DNA of 64,000 nt from Butyrivibrio sp. Su6 (GTDB taxonomy: Bacteria > Bacillota > Clostridia > Lachnospirales > Lachnospiraceae): assembly GCF_900108105.1 (NCBI RefSeq), contig NZ_FNUR01000006.1:124001-188000 (forward strand), given 5' to 3'. Positions 17,383-27,808 of this stretch are shown piece by piece (the first letter of the stretch is position 1; every line of letters begins with the position of its first letter). Below the pieces are notes generated by a model, which was not told the DNA's origin, ran no database searches, and was given only the letters and a program-made list of their open reading frames with translations. The position numbers and the translations under genes are program-made.

Positions 17383-18057
17383 ATGTTTAATGCGCAGACA
17401 TTGGAGCTTTTGATCAGCTCTTTTCCCAAGATATTAGTATATGGACTTAAGGTTTCGGTACCTCTTGCACTAATAGCTTTCGTGCTTTCAACTGTCATTG
17501 CTGTATTTGTGGCAATGGTTCAATATGCAGGGGTTCCGGTAGTCAGACAGATCTGCAGATTTTATATCTGGATCATCAGAGGAACACCGCTTTTGGTACA
17601 GCTTATGGTGGCATTTTACGGACTTCCCTTATTCGGTATAAATGCCAATCCCTTTTTGGTAGCGGTAATAGTTTTTTCGATATGTGAAGGTGCTTACAGT
17701 GCTGAGACTATGAGAGCAGCCATGGAGGCAGTTCCCGCCGGACAGCTTGAGGCAGGCTACTGCGTTGGAATGAGCTATATGCAGATCATGTGGCACATTA
17801 TATTGCCACAGGCCTTCAGAACAGCTTTTCCATCTCTTTTCAATGCGCTTATCAGTATGGTAAAAGATACATCACTGGCATCAAGCATAACTGTGGTCGA
17901 GATGTTTACAAGGACCAAGCAGATTGCAGGACAGTCCTACAATTATTTTCCTTTGTACATAGAAGTTGCAGCTATATATCTGCTCTTTTGTACAGTTCTT
18001 ACCTTTGTTCAGAAAAAAGGTGAGAGAAGACTTGGAAATTACGGAGTTCGCAAATAA
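17383..18057 (+). CDS. Polar amino-acid ABC transporter permease (HisM/GlnP type)
   Basis: 224 aa with about five membrane helices and the EAA cytoplasmic loop ([21 protein letters not shown]). The [10 protein letters not shown] motif is typical of the His/Glu/Arg/opine permease family. It forms the membrane channel with the ATPase that starts 3 bp after its stop and the binding lipoprotein downstream. There is only one permease gene, so the channel is probably a homodimer. The substrate cannot be decided from sequence. Confidence 0.9.
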   Translation: MFNAQTLELLISSFPKILVYGLKVSVPLALIAFVLSTVIAVFVAMVQYAGVPVVRQICRFYIWIIRGTPLLVQLMVAFYGLPLFGINANPFLVAVIVFSICEGAYSAETMRAAMEAVPAGQLEAGYCVGMSYMQIMWHIILPQAFRTAFPSLFNALISMVKDTSLASSITVVEMFTRTKQIAGQSYNYFPLYIEVAAIYLLFCTVLTFVQKKGERRLGNYGVRK

Positions 18058-18059
18058 GT

Positions 18060-18800
18060 ATGGCATTACTAGAGGTAAAAAATCTAAAAAAGTCTTTTGA
18101 CAAAACTGAGGTTTTGAAAGGCATAGATTTAAAAGTAAATAAAGGCGATGTGGTTTCAATACTGGGACCATCGGGCTCGGGCAAGACGACACTTCTTCGC
18201 TGCATAAATTTTCTTGAAAAGCCTGACGGAGGAAAGCTTTCTTTTGATGGGAAAGACTATGATCTTTCCGGGATTTCCAAAAGTGATATAGCTGCCATCA
18301 GGAAAAAGACGGGATTTGTTTTTCAGGGCTACAATCTTTTTGCCAATAAGAACGTATTGGAAAATGTGACTTTGGGTCTTACATCTGCGAGAAAGATTCC
18401 TAAAAATGAGGCTGACGAGAAGGCTCTTGAAGTATTAAAAAAGGTCGGAATGGACGGCTATACTGACTACTATCCCAGTCAGCTTTCAGGCGGACAGCAG
18501 CAGAGAGTTGCAATAGCAAGGGCACTTGCCACTGACCCGAGCATAATATATTTTGATGAGCCCACATCGGCTCTTGATCCGGAACTGACTTCAGAAGTTC
18601 TTGAGGTTATGAGAGAACTTGCAGATGAGGGTATGACTATGATAGTTGTCACCCATGAAATGGGCTTTGCAAAAGAAGTATCATCCCATGTGGTATTCAT
18701 GGCAGATGGAAATGTTGTTGAAGAGGGCAGCTCAGCAGACTTTTTTGACAATCCAAAAGAAGTAAGAACAAGAGAATTTTTAAGACTAACTGAGCACTAA
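18060..18800 (+). CDS. Polar amino-acid ABC transporter ATP-binding protein
   Basis: 246 aa ABC ATPase. The Walker A box is [12 protein letters not shown], the signature [15 protein letters not shown], the Walker [13 protein letters not shown], and the switch histidine sits in [11 protein letters not shown]. The last pattern is typical of GlnQ/HisP-like ATPases. It starts 3 bp after the permease stop, consistent with a single operon with translational coupling. Confidence 0.93.
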   Translation: MALLEVKNLKKSFDKTEVLKGIDLKVNKGDVVSILGPSGSGKTTLLRCINFLEKPDGGKLSFDGKDYDLSGISKSDIAAIRKKTGFVFQGYNLFANKNVLENVTLGLTSARKIPKNEADEKALEVLKKVGMDGYTDYYPSQLSGGQQQRVAIARALATDPSIIYFDEPTSALDPELTSEVLEVMRELADEGMTMIVVTHEMGFAKEVSSHVVFMADGNVVEEGSSADFFDNPKEVRTREFLRLTEH

Positions 18801-18883
18801 TCTATAAGAAATATAATTACCAGCTGTGATAATTTAAGCTAGGTTTTTATATACATTGTTTGTACTCACAAAGGAGGATATTT

Positions 18884-19678
18884 ATGAAAAGGATTCTATC
18901 ACTGGCACTGACAACAATTCTTGCAACATCTCTTTTGGCCGGATGCGGCGCTAAAAAAAGTGATGACCACCTGGCTCGTATCAAAGAGGCCGGCAAGATC
19001 ACAATAGCTACTGAAGGTGTGTGGGCGCCATTTACATACCATGACCCTGATACAGATGAGCTCGTTGGATTTGACGTAGAAGTGGCAGCAGCTATCGCTG
19101 AGAAGCTCGGTGTTACACCTGAGTTTAAGGAAGTTGCTTTCGACGGCGGTCTTACAGGTGTTTCAACAGGTACATTTGACATGATGGCTAACGGCGTTGA
19201 TGTTACTGATGAGCGTTCCAAGACCTATGATTTTACTGAGGCCTACGCCTATGACCACGCTGTGGTTGTTACTCTTGCATCCAATACAGATATCGCATCT
19301 TTTGAGGATCTTAAGGGACACACAACAGCCAATTCTGCAGGCTCAACCTACGAGGCTATGGGAATCGAGTATGGAGCAGCAGTTTCAAACGTTGATACCA
19401 TCGGTGAGACAATGACTCTCGTACTTAATGGTACAGTTGATGCTACTATAAATGCCAACACTTCAGCTCAGGACTACTTCAATACAACAGGAACTACAGA
19501 GCTTAAGGTTGCAGCTGTTGATCCAGAAGTTACAAAGTACGCAGTTCCTCTTGCAAAGGGAAGTGATAATGATTCTCTCAGAGAAGCTATCAATCAGGCA
19601 ATTGCTGATCTTCGCGCAGAGGGAAAGCTTGCTGAGATTTCAAAGAAATACTTTGGCGCAGATATTACTGCAGAGTGA
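18884..19678 (+). CDS. Amino-acid ABC transporter substrate-binding lipoprotein
   Basis: 264 aa. The lipoprotein signal ends in LLAGCG, so the mature protein is anchored by its Cys outside the membrane. The rest is a family 3 solute-binding fold (EAGKITIATEGVWAPFTY, VGFDVEVAAAIAEKLG, DMMANGVDVTDERSKTYDF). It delivers a polar amino acid to the permease upstream. AAAGGAGG fixes the ATG at 18884 rather than an upstream TTG. Confidence 0.93.
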   Translation: MKRILSLALTTILATSLLAGCGAKKSDDHLARIKEAGKITIATEGVWAPFTYHDPDTDELVGFDVEVAAAIAEKLGVTPEFKEVAFDGGLTGVSTGTFDMMANGVDVTDERSKTYDFTEAYAYDHAVVVTLASNTDIASFEDLKGHTTANSAGSTYEAMGIEYGAAVSNVDTIGETMTLVLNGTVDATINANTSAQDYFNTTGTTELKVAAVDPEVTKYAVPLAKGSDNDSLREAINQAIADLRAEGKLAEISKKYFGADITAE

Positions 19679-19710
19679 TTTGCTTAAGCACCTTGTCGAT
19701 GTACAAAAGA

Positions 19711-19754
19711 AGCCTGAAATGGTAAACTAATATTTACCGTTTTAGGTTTTTTTT
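19711..19754 (+). terminator. Rho-independent terminator after the amino-acid ABC operon
   Basis: AGCCTGAAATGGTAAA pairs with TTTACCGTTTTAGGTT (two mismatches), followed by a long T-run. Confidence 0.85.
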
Positions 19755-19770
19755 ATTAAGGAGATTTGAT

Positions 19771-20715
19771 ATGAAGATAATATTTATGGGCACTCCGGAC
19801 TTTGCAAGGACGGCGCTTGAGAAAATTATAGAGGCAGGGCACGAAGTTACTTTAGTTGTTACTCAGCCCGATAAACCAAAGGGAAGAAGCGGAGAGCTTC
19901 AGGTATCTGACGTTAAGGCATGTGCTCTTGAGCACAATATCCCTGTATTTCAGCCTGTAAGGATAAAGCTTCCTGAGAACGTTGCGGAGCTGAAAAAATA
20001 TGAGGCTGATATTTACGTGGTTGCAGCCTTTGGACAGATCCTTTCACAGGAAATCCTTGATATTCCTAAATTTGGATGTGTAAATATCCATGCATCTCTT
20101 TTACCAAAATACAGAGGAGCTGCGCCTATTCAGCAGGCAATTCTTGATGGTGAGGAGAAAACAGGCGTGACTATCATGCAGATGGCAGCAGGTATGGACA
20201 CCGGTGATATTCTGATCCAGAGAGAGATCACAATTGACCGCGATGAAACAGGCGGCGGCCTTTTTGACAAGCTTTCAGTTCTTGGAGGAGAGCTCATTGT
20301 AGATGCGCTTCCTATGATCGAAAGAGGCGAGCTCACACCTGTTCCACAGGATGAGGCAAAGGCTACAAAGTGCGGCAAGCTTTCAAAGGACATGGGAAGG
20401 ATTGATTTTAATAAAGACGCTGAGACTATTTTCAATCTTGTGCGTGGTCTTAATCCATGGCCTTCAGCCTTCACTTCACTCAATGGCAAGATGCTTAAGA
20501 TCTGGAAGGCAGAGGTGGTAAAAGAGCTTGATGGCGTAGATGGAGCTGATGCAGCGCCGGGAGAAGTTGTGGCAGTTTATAAGGACAGCTTTGCTGTTAA
20601 GACAGGCTGTGATTATCTGAAAGTTGAGGAGCTTCAGCTTGAAGGTAAAAAGCGCATGCTTGTAAAGGACTTCCTTCTTGGATATAAGCTTGAAGAGGGC
20701 ACTAGATTAGGCTGA
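19771..20715 (+). CDS. fmt: Methionyl-tRNA formyltransferase
   Basis: 314 aa, standard length. It has the N-terminal MKIIFMGTPDFA motif, the hydrolase/transferase core with NIHASLLPKYRGAAPIQQAI, and the C-terminal OB-like domain. It formylates the initiator Met-tRNA using 10-formyl-tetrahydrofolate. AAGGAGA lies 7 bp before the ATG. It is the functional counterpart of def. Confidence 0.95.
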   Translation: MKIIFMGTPDFARTALEKIIEAGHEVTLVVTQPDKPKGRSGELQVSDVKACALEHNIPVFQPVRIKLPENVAELKKYEADIYVVAAFGQILSQEILDIPKFGCVNIHASLLPKYRGAAPIQQAILDGEEKTGVTIMQMAAGMDTGDILIQREITIDRDETGGGLFDKLSVLGGELIVDALPMIERGELTPVPQDEAKATKCGKLSKDMGRIDFNKDAETIFNLVRGLNPWPSAFTSLNGKMLKIWKAEVVKELDGVDGADAAPGEVVAVYKDSFAVKTGCDYLKVEELQLEGKKRMLVKDFLLGYKLEEGTRLG

Positions 20716-20727
20716 TAGCATTATATG

Positions 20728-20736
20728 TGGTAGAAT
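20728..20736 (+). promoter_or_regulatory. Possible extended -10 promoter upstream of the metalloprotease gene
   Basis: TGGTAGAAT resembles an extended -10; no clear -35. Support is limited to this motif. Confidence 0.35.
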
Positions 20737-20766
20737 TAATTTATTCATAGGAAAGAGGCGATTTGA

Positions 20767-21477
20767 ATGTATTACGGATATGGTTATGGATATGGATATG
20801 GCATGGACCCAATGTACATATTGGTCATTATTATGGCGATACTTTGCATGGTTGCCAGCTATAGAGTTAATTCAGTTTATAAAAAATACAACAGAGTCCG
20901 CAGCATGAGTGGTATGACAGGTGCACAGGTCGCAATGGAGATACTGAGGCGAAACGGCGTAAGTGATGTAACTGTTCAGCATGTTCCCGGGGATCTTACA
21001 GATCACTATGATCCAAGGACCAGAGTTGTGAATTTATCAGATGCAACCTATGGTTCCAATTCAGTAGCAGCTATAGGGGTAGCTGCCCATGAATGTGGCC
21101 ATGTAATGCAGCATCAGAATGGATACCTTCCGCTTCAGATAAGGTCAGCCCTTGTTCCTGCAGCCAATATTGGTTCCAAGGCAGGTGTTCCCCTTATCAT
21201 TTTGGGAATGTTCCTTAGTATTTCACCGCTTATTTCTATAGGAATCTGGGTATTTTCATTGGCAGTTCTTTTTCAGGTTGTAACACTTCCTGTTGAGTTC
21301 GATGCATCTCACAGAGCTCTTGTGATGCTTGAAGAGTATGGAATCCTTGGTCACGAGGAAGTAGCGGATTCAAGAAAAGTGTTATCTGCTGCAGCCATGA
21401 CATATGTGGCAAGTGCAGCGGCAGCAGTTGTTCAGCTTTTAAGGCTTGTAATGCTGAACAACAGAAGAAGAGACTGA
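20767..21477 (+). CDS. YugP-type neutral zinc metallopeptidase, membrane protein
   Basis: 236 aa. It begins with an unusual glycine/tyrosine repeat (MYYGYGYGYGYG), then one membrane helix (about 16-36). The zinc motif HECGH is preceded by AAIGVAA, and two more helices lie in the C-terminal half. This matches the small DUF/peptidase family that includes B. subtilis YugP, whose function is unknown. It is transcribed with rsmB and rlmN in many Firmicutes, which holds here. Confidence 0.88.
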   Translation: MYYGYGYGYGYGMDPMYILVIIMAILCMVASYRVNSVYKKYNRVRSMSGMTGAQVAMEILRRNGVSDVTVQHVPGDLTDHYDPRTRVVNLSDATYGSNSVAAIGVAAHECGHVMQHQNGYLPLQIRSALVPAANIGSKAGVPLIILGMFLSISPLISIGIWVFSLAVLFQVVTLPVEFDASHRALVMLEEYGILGHEEVADSRKVLSAAAMTYVASAAAAVVQLLRLVMLNNRRRD

Positions 21478-21543
21478 TGAGTTTTTTTACGGTATCAGAT
21501 CTTTTTTGATCAAATGAGGGGAGTTCCCGTTTAGGGAGAGGTT

Positions 21544-22941
21544 ATGAGTAATATCAGAGAAATAGTTTTAAGTATACTAATGGAATATGACAGGGATGGC
21601 AAAAAAAAGCCATCCCTTTTAAAGGATGCGCTGGAAAAGTATGACTACCTTGAGACAAGGGACAAGGCCTTTATCAAAAGAGTTGTAGACGGATGCCTTG
21701 AAAGACAGATACAGGTAGATTACGTTATTGATCAGTTTTCCAAGACGAAAGTTTTAAAGATGCAGCCACTTATCAGAAACATCATCAGGATGGGAACCTA
21801 TCAGATAATGTTTATGGATCAGGTCCCTGACAGTGCTGCCTGCAACGAGGCTGTAAAGCTTGCTTCAAAGCACAAGTTTGATGGATTAAAGGGCTTTGTC
21901 AACGGTGTTCTGCGAAATATAGCAAGGAACAAAGACAACATAAAGTATCCTGATAAGGATGGCTCTTCGAGCATAGAGTATCTGTCAGTATTTTATTCAA
22001 TGCCGCAGTGGCTCTGCAAAATGTGGGTTCAGGAATACGGTTTTGAGAAAACTGAAAAGATTCTTCAGTTCTTTTTAGAGACAAGACCAACTGTCCTTAG
22101 GATCAACATGTATGAGGCAAAAGACACAGAGTCTCAAAAGAAGATCAAGGATGAGCTGGTAGAAGAGATCAGGAAGGCAGGCGCACAGGTTAAGGACAAT
22201 AATCTCCTTTCCTATGCGATAGAACTTGAAAAGACTGATAATATCAAGTTTTTACCGGGCTTTGATGAGGGCAGATTTGCTGTGCAGGATGTAAGCTCCA
22301 TGCTTGTTGCGGAGATTGCAGGAGTAACTGAAGGCCAGACTGTAGTGGATGTATGTGCAGCTCCCGGTGGAAAAACCACCCACGCTGCAGAAAAAGTGGG
22401 GAAAAGTGGCCGTGTTCTTTCAAGAGATGTATCAGACAGAAAGTGTGAGCTGATACTTGAAAATGCCGAGAGACTTGGCCTTGATAATATCGAAGTAAAG
22501 GTTTCAGATGCAAGGATCCATGATGGAAACCTTGGTGATATGGCGGATGTTCTGTATCTGGATGTTCCCTGCTCAGGCCTTGGTATCATCGGAAGAAAGA
22601 GCGATATAAAGCTTAATACTTCTCAGAAAGCTCTGAGCGAGATTGAAGCTTTGCAGTGGGAAATCGTAAAGGCTTCCTGGGATTATGTGAAAAAAGGCGG
22701 TACAATGATCTACTCAACCTGTACTGTCAACAGGGCTGAAAATCAGAAAGTAGTTGAGAAAATTTGTCGCGAGTTTCCTTTCGAAATGGTGGATATCTCA
22801 GATGTTGTTTCAGATATCTTTAAGCCTGAAAAAGACTCAGATATCCTGAAGTCCGCCAAAAAAGGATATATTCAGCTGCTCCCGGGGGAGTATGGCACTG
22901 ACGGATTCTTTATTGCAAGACTTCGAAGGAAAAGTGATTGA
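21544..22941 (+). CDS. rsmB: 16S rRNA (cytosine-C5) methyltransferase RsmB
   Basis: 465 aa. An N-terminal NusB-like RNA-binding domain (about 1-140) is followed by a Rossmann methyltransferase domain. The SAM-binding block is VCAAPGGKTTHAAE. The two catalytic cysteines lie in PCSGLG (near 342) and STCTVNRAENQ (near 391). It methylates C967 of 16S rRNA. GGGAGAGG precedes the ATG and rlmN begins 18 bp after its stop. Confidence 0.93.
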   Translation: MSNIREIVLSILMEYDRDGKKKPSLLKDALEKYDYLETRDKAFIKRVVDGCLERQIQVDYVIDQFSKTKVLKMQPLIRNIIRMGTYQIMFMDQVPDSAACNEAVKLASKHKFDGLKGFVNGVLRNIARNKDNIKYPDKDGSSSIEYLSVFYSMPQWLCKMWVQEYGFEKTEKILQFFLETRPTVLRINMYEAKDTESQKKIKDELVEEIRKAGAQVKDNNLLSYAIELEKTDNIKFLPGFDEGRFAVQDVSSMLVAEIAGVTEGQTVVDVCAAPGGKTTHAAEKVGKSGRVLSRDVSDRKCELILENAERLGLDNIEVKVSDARIHDGNLGDMADVLYLDVPCSGLGIIGRKSDIKLNTSQKALSEIEALQWEIVKASWDYVKKGGTMIYSTCTVNRAENQKVVEKICREFPFEMVDISDVVSDIFKPEKDSDILKSAKKGYIQLLPGEYGTDGFFIARLRRKSD

Positions 22942-22959
22942 AGAAATAAGGTAAGTATA

Positions 22960-24027
22960 GTGAATAAAGATTTAATAAAAGCACCAAATGGAAAAACAGA
23001 TATCAAATCCCTTACGCTTCCTGAACTTACAGAATGCGTAAAAGAGATGGGCGAGCCTAAGTTTAGGGCTGGTCAGCTCTATGAGTGGATGCATAAAAAG
23101 CATGCTGCGGGCTATGATGATATGTCAAATATATCAAAGGCCCTGAAAGAAAAATGCCGTGAAAATTTTGAGTACACTTCACTTAAGGTTGTGGAAGTTC
23201 TTGAGTCAAAAGTAGATGAGACCAAAAAGTTTTTGTTCGGGCTTTCTGACGGAAACATAATTGAGAGCGTGTACATGAAGTATAAGTTTGGCGTCAGTGT
23301 ATGTATCTCATCTCAGGTAGGATGCAGGATGGGATGCAGGTTCTGTGCATCAACACTTGATGGCGTTGTGAGGAATCTTTTACCCTCAGAGATGCTGGAT
23401 CAGATCTATTCGATCTCAAGATATACAGGTCAGAAGATTTCCCGTGTGGTTGTTATGGGAAGCGGAGAACCCTTGGATAACTATGACAATCTCTTAAGGT
23501 TCATAGATCTTTTGACCAATGAGGATGGACTTAATCTTGGCCAGAGAAATCTTACGGTTTCCACATGCGGAATCGTGCCAAATATCCTTAAGCTTGCAGA
23601 CAAGAATCTGTCCATAAATCTGGCCCTTTCTCTCCATGCATCCAACAATGACAAGAGAAAAGAGCTGATGCCTATTGCCAATAAATATAGCCTGGATGAG
23701 GTTCTTTCTGCCTGCAGGACTTATTTTGAGAAAACAGGAAGACAGCTTACTTTTGAGTACTCCCTTGTAAGTGGTGTCAATGACACGGATGCAGATGCAA
23801 AAGAACTGTCGGAGCTTTTATCGGGATTTAACTGCGTGGTGAATCTTATTCCCGTAAACCCTATAAAGGAGAGAAGTTATCAGCCTACAGACAGGACAGG
23901 AGCGCTTGCTTTTAAAAATAAACTTGAAAAAAGCCGAATAAATGTTACTATTAGAAGAGAAATGGGCAGGGATATTAATGGAGCCTGTGGACAACTTCGT
24001 AGGCGCCATTTGGAGGAGACAAATTAA
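22960..24027 (+). CDS. rlmN: Dual-specificity rRNA/tRNA adenine-C2 methyltransferase RlmN
   Basis: 355 aa radical SAM enzyme. The cluster motif CRMGCRFC is at residues 121-128, and the catalytic C-terminal Cys sits in GACGQLRR. It methylates A2503 of 23S rRNA and A37 of some tRNAs. The start is a GTG at 22960; the ribosome site is weak (AAGGTAAG), consistent with coupling to rsmB. Confidence 0.95.
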   Translation: MNKDLIKAPNGKTDIKSLTLPELTECVKEMGEPKFRAGQLYEWMHKKHAAGYDDMSNISKALKEKCRENFEYTSLKVVEVLESKVDETKKFLFGLSDGNIIESVYMKYKFGVSVCISSQVGCRMGCRFCASTLDGVVRNLLPSEMLDQIYSISRYTGQKISRVVVMGSGEPLDNYDNLLRFIDLLTNEDGLNLGQRNLTVSTCGIVPNILKLADKNLSINLALSLHASNNDKRKELMPIANKYSLDEVLSACRTYFEKTGRQLTFEYSLVSGVNDTDADAKELSELLSGFNCVVNLIPVNPIKERSYQPTDRTGALAFKNKLEKSRINVTIRREMGRDINGACGQLRRRHLEETN

Positions 24028-24078
24028 GTACCTGCTTATTTTGTTTGATGAAAAAAGTAATTGCTTGGGAGGCAGGAT

Positions 24079-24840
24079 TTGCTAAAAACTTTTTCCGTTA
24101 CGGATATTGGAAAGAAGCGAAAACTTAATCAGGATTATGTATTTTCTTCTGACAGGAAAATAGGAAATCTTTCTAATGTGTTTATTGTTGCTGATGGTAT
24201 GGGCGGACATAATGCCGGTGATTACGCATCAAGGTTCACAGTGGACACAATGGTTGAAGAGATAGAAAAGTCTTTTGAACAGAGCCCTGTTAAGATTCTT
24301 GAAAATGCTATCAAGACTGCTAATCACAAATTGAGGGAAAAGGCAGCAGAAAATCCCAGCTTATTTGGTATGGGAACGACAGTTGTGGCGTGTACCGTCC
24401 TTGGCAGATATCTTCAGGTAGCGAATGTTGGAGATTCAAGGCTCTACGTCATCAATGACAAAATCACCCAGATTACCAGAGACCATTCGCTTGTGGAGGA
24501 AATGGTCAGGATGGGAGGCATTGACAGAGAAACAGCCAGAACCCATCTTGATAAAAATATAATAACCAGGGCAATCGGTGCCACTGAAACAGTAGACATC
24601 GACTTTTTTAACGTTGAATTAAACCGTGGTGATATTGTGCTCATGTGCTCTGACGGACTTACGAATATGCTTGAAGATGAAGAGATACGAATGATTGTAA
24701 GTGGTCAGAGAGATATTATAGAGAAGGCCCAGAAACTTGTTGTGGCAGCTAATAACAATGGAGGTAAGGATAATATAGCCGTTATCCTGATTGAACCCTT
24801 TGCTGAAGAACTGACACGCGACGGAGGACTTAATGATTAA
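24079..24840 (+). CDS. prpC: PP2C-type Ser/Thr protein phosphatase (Stp/PrpC)
   Basis: About 253 aa PP2C phosphatase. The motifs are TDIGKKRKLNQD, VADGMGGHNAGDYAS, ANVGDSRLYV, and MCSDGLTNML, with a C-terminal GGKDNIAVILIE holding the metal ligands. It reverses phosphorylation by the kinase gene that overlaps its end by 8 bp. GGGAGG at 24067-24072 supports a TTG start at 24079; a TTG at 24061 is also in frame. Confidence 0.92.
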   Translation: MLKTFSVTDIGKKRKLNQDYVFSSDRKIGNLSNVFIVADGMGGHNAGDYASRFTVDTMVEEIEKSFEQSPVKILENAIKTANHKLREKAAENPSLFGMGTTVVACTVLGRYLQVANVGDSRLYVINDKITQITRDHSLVEEMVRMGGIDRETARTHLDKNIITRAIGATETVDIDFFNVELNRGDIVLMCSDGLTNMLEDEEIRMIVSGQRDIIEKAQKLVVAANNNGGKDNIAVILIEPFAEELTRDGGLND

Positions 24841-26869
24841 GATAGGAATGATTATCGGCGACCGATATGAGGTACTTGAAAAAATAGGTACCGGCGGAAT
24901 GTCCGATGTTTATAAAGCAAAAGATCATAAATTAAATCGTTTGGTTGCAGTTAAGATTCTCAAACAGGAATTTTCCGAGAATGAGAACTTTGTATCCAAG
25001 TTCCGCGTAGAGGCGCAGTCTACCGCCGGACTTATGCATCCAAATATTGTTAATGTGTATGATGTTGGAGATGAGGATGGCGTCAACTACATTGTTATGG
25101 AGCTGGTTGATGGCATTACCCTCAAAAAATATATCGAGAAAAAAGCACGTCTTTCTGTTAAGGAAGCAGTCAGCATAGCTATTCAGGTAGCTATGGGACT
25201 TGAGGCAGCTCATAACAACAATATTATCCACAGAGATATCAAGCCTCAGAATATTATGATCTCCAAAGATGGTAAGGTTAAGGTTACAGATTTTGGTATT
25301 GCTAAGGCTGCAACCAGCAACACTATCACTTCCAACGTTATGGGATCCGTGCATTATACTTCACCTGAGCAGGCAAGAGGCGGATATAGCGATGCCAAGA
25401 GTGATATTTATTCACTTGGTATCACACTTTTTGAGATGCTTACAGGAAGGGTTCCGTTTAACGGAGACACCACAGTAGCTATCGCGATCAAGCATATCCA
25501 GGAGGATCTTCCAAGTCCTGCTGATTACAACGATGATATTCCTATCAGTGTTGAGAAAATTGTACTTAAGTGCTGCCAGAAGAGCCCTGACAGAAGATAT
25601 CAGAGCGCAGCAGAGCTTATTACAGACCTTAAAAAGTCCCTTATCACTCCGGATAAGGATTTTGTTTCACTTGTTGATCCTGATGAAGAGGGAGCAACAA
25701 GAGTTGCCACAGCAGAAGAGAGCAAGGCAGTTAAGGGTGAGGACAGATTATCTGATACAGAGCAGATGCGTCTTAACCGCGATGTTGTCAGAGAGTATGA
25801 CAACAAGGATTATGATGACTACGACAGGGATAAAAAGAAATCCCGCAGAGACTATGATGATTTTGATGATGATTACTACTACGAAGAGAGAAGAAAACGT
25901 TCATCATCAAATAGTGGAAGCCAGGATAGCAGCAGAATAGAAAAGATGACAGTTGTCATGGCGATTATTTCAGCTATACTGATCGGCTTTATAGTTATAG
26001 TGCTTGTAGGAAGAAGCATCGGAGTATTTGGCTCGGAAAGTGCCAGCGAGAGCTCTACGGATGCTTCAAGTGCAGCTTCATCTGCCACATCAGAGGCAGA
26101 AACAGCTGATGGTATCTTGATACCTGATGTAAATGGCAAGACCTATGCTGAAGCCAAGTCAATTCTTGATGAAAAGGGCTTTAATGTAGAAAAGGCTGAG
26201 GATACAGCCAATACAGCTGCCAAGGATACTGTAGTATCCACAAGTCCGGCAGCGGGAGATCGTGCAAAAGCAGGTTCCAAGATCACTGTTTATGTTAGTA
26301 ATGGAGCCAACTACAGCGCAAGTGCTGCAACTGAAGTTTCTGTTGCAAAGGCTGATGGACAGGTTACTGTTCCAAATATTATCGGAATGACTTCTGAAGA
26401 GGCTGTTATTACTCTTGTCGAGGCAGGACTTCAGGAAGGCACAATTGTAGAAACCAACAATGAAGATTCAAATCTTACAGGTCTTATCTGTGCACAGAGC
26501 ATAGCTTTTGGTACCTCTGTTTCTGCGGGAACAGTTATCAATATGGAACTTTCAATTGGACCTGCAAGTGTTACATACAGTTATAACGCTGATATATCAG
26601 CACCAACTGAAGGTGAGAATTATACCTATGGTATCCCGGTCAAGGTTACACTTGTAACATCTGATGGAACAACACTTCTTAGCACAACAACGTCAGATTT
26701 CCCGGTTCAGGGAACTTATAAGGGTATCACATCACCTACCGGAACTATTACTTTTGTTTATACTGCAACTACTCCGACAACTACCAATGCTGAGACTGGT
26801 GAGACTACCGGCGGAGAAAGTGTAGAATATACAGTTACAAGAGCTGTTACATTCACCCAGGAGAGTTGA
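24833..26869 (+). CDS. prkC: PASTA-domain Ser/Thr protein kinase
   Basis: 678 aa. The kinase domain (about 10-275) has GTGGMSDVYKA, the Lys in VAVKIL, HRDIKPQN and DFGIAK. An acidic, Asp/Tyr-rich linker (about 315-365) leads to one membrane helix (about 372-395). A Ser/Ala-rich spacer and two extracellular PASTA repeats (about 430-575) follow, then a Thr-rich tail. It senses cell-wall fragments and phosphorylates division and wall proteins. It overlaps the cognate phosphatase and precedes rsgA, the standard Firmicute order. Confidence 0.94.
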   Translation: MIKIGMIIGDRYEVLEKIGTGGMSDVYKAKDHKLNRLVAVKILKQEFSENENFVSKFRVEAQSTAGLMHPNIVNVYDVGDEDGVNYIVMELVDGITLKKYIEKKARLSVKEAVSIAIQVAMGLEAAHNNNIIHRDIKPQNIMISKDGKVKVTDFGIAKAATSNTITSNVMGSVHYTSPEQARGGYSDAKSDIYSLGITLFEMLTGRVPFNGDTTVAIAIKHIQEDLPSPADYNDDIPISVEKIVLKCCQKSPDRRYQSAAELITDLKKSLITPDKDFVSLVDPDEEGATRVATAEESKAVKGEDRLSDTEQMRLNRDVVREYDNKDYDDYDRDKKKSRRDYDDFDDDYYYEERRKRSSSNSGSQDSSRIEKMTVVMAIISAILIGFIVIVLVGRSIGVFGSESASESSTDASSAASSATSEAETADGILIPDVNGKTYAEAKSILDEKGFNVEKAEDTANTAAKDTVVSTSPAAGDRAKAGSKITVYVSNGANYSASAATEVSVAKADGQVTVPNIIGMTSEEAVITLVEAGLQEGTIVETNNEDSNLTGLICAQSIAFGTSVSAGTVINMELSIGPASVTYSYNADISAPTEGENYTYGIPVKVTLVTSDGTTLLSTTTSDFPVQGTYKGITSPTGTITFVYTATTPTTTNAETGETTGGESVEYTVTRAVTFTQES

Positions 26870-26876
26870 TCATTAG

Positions 26877-27797
26877 ATGCGAGGAAAGATTTTAAAGGGG
26901 ATTGCCGGCTTTTACTACATAGAGACTGTTGAAGAAAAAATCTATGAGTGTAAGGCAAAAGGCATCTTTCGCAAAGACAATATAAAACCCCTTGTTGGTG
27001 ATGATGCCAATATCGACATCATTGATGAGGAAAAGAGGTTAGGCAATATAACCGAAATTCTTCCAAGAAAGAGTCAGCTACTTAGACCGCCTGTTGCCAA
27101 TGTGGATCAGGCGGTTATTTTGTTTGCTATAGTTAAGCCTAATCCGAGCTTTAATCTTTTGGACAGATTCCTTATCATGATGAGGGGTCAGAACCTTCCT
27201 GTCATCATTTGCTTTAATAAGCAGGATATAGCCACAAAAGAGGAACAGGAAGAACTCACAAAAGCCTATGAAAAATGTGGATATAAGGTTCTTTTCATAA
27301 GTGTAAAAGAGGAAAAAGGGTTAGATGAGCTTAAGGCTCTTTTAAAGGGAAAGACAACTACTCTTGCTGGTCCAAGCGGCGTTGGCAAGTCGTCTCTTTT
27401 GAATAAGCTGGTTCCGGATGCTGATATGCAGACAGGAGAGCTAAGTAAAAAGATTGAAAGAGGAAAAAATACTACCAGGCATTCAGAGCTCTTTTACGTA
27501 AAAGAGCTATCTGATGGTGACGGATTTGATACATTTGTCATAGATACTCCGGGATTTACATCACTTGAGCTTCGTGATGTTACCAAGGAAAATCTGATGG
27601 AGTACTATCCGGAGTTTGAAGAGTATGAGCCCCAGTGCAGATTTGGAGGCTGTTCTCATATAGCAGAGCCTGATTGCGGTGTAAAAAAAGCCCTTGAAGA
27701 AGGCAAAATTTCAAAAGTAAGATATGAGAACTATAAGGTTTTGTATGATGAGCTTAGAAATGCAAGACCGGATTACAGCAAGAAAGCAAGGAGATAA
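26877..27797 (+). CDS. rsgA: Small ribosomal subunit biogenesis GTPase RsgA
   Basis: 306 aa. An N-terminal OB domain is followed by a circularly permuted GTPase: NKQD comes first, then GPSGVGKSSLLNKL near residue 164, then DTPGF. A C-terminal zinc-binding segment has CRFGGCSH and DCGV. It helps mature the 30S subunit. Seven bases separate it from the kinase gene. The usual downstream rpe and thiN genes are absent here and a histidine phosphatase gene follows instead. Confidence 0.95.
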   Translation: MRGKILKGIAGFYYIETVEEKIYECKAKGIFRKDNIKPLVGDDANIDIIDEEKRLGNITEILPRKSQLLRPPVANVDQAVILFAIVKPNPSFNLLDRFLIMMRGQNLPVIICFNKQDIATKEEQEELTKAYEKCGYKVLFISVKEEKGLDELKALLKGKTTTLAGPSGVGKSSLLNKLVPDADMQTGELSKKIERGKNTTRHSELFYVKELSDGDGFDTFVIDTPGFTSLELRDVTKENLMEYYPEFEEYEPQCRFGGCSHIAEPDCGVKKALEEGKISKVRYENYKVLYDELRNARPDYSKKARR

Positions 27798-27808
27798 GAA
27801 AAGCTTTT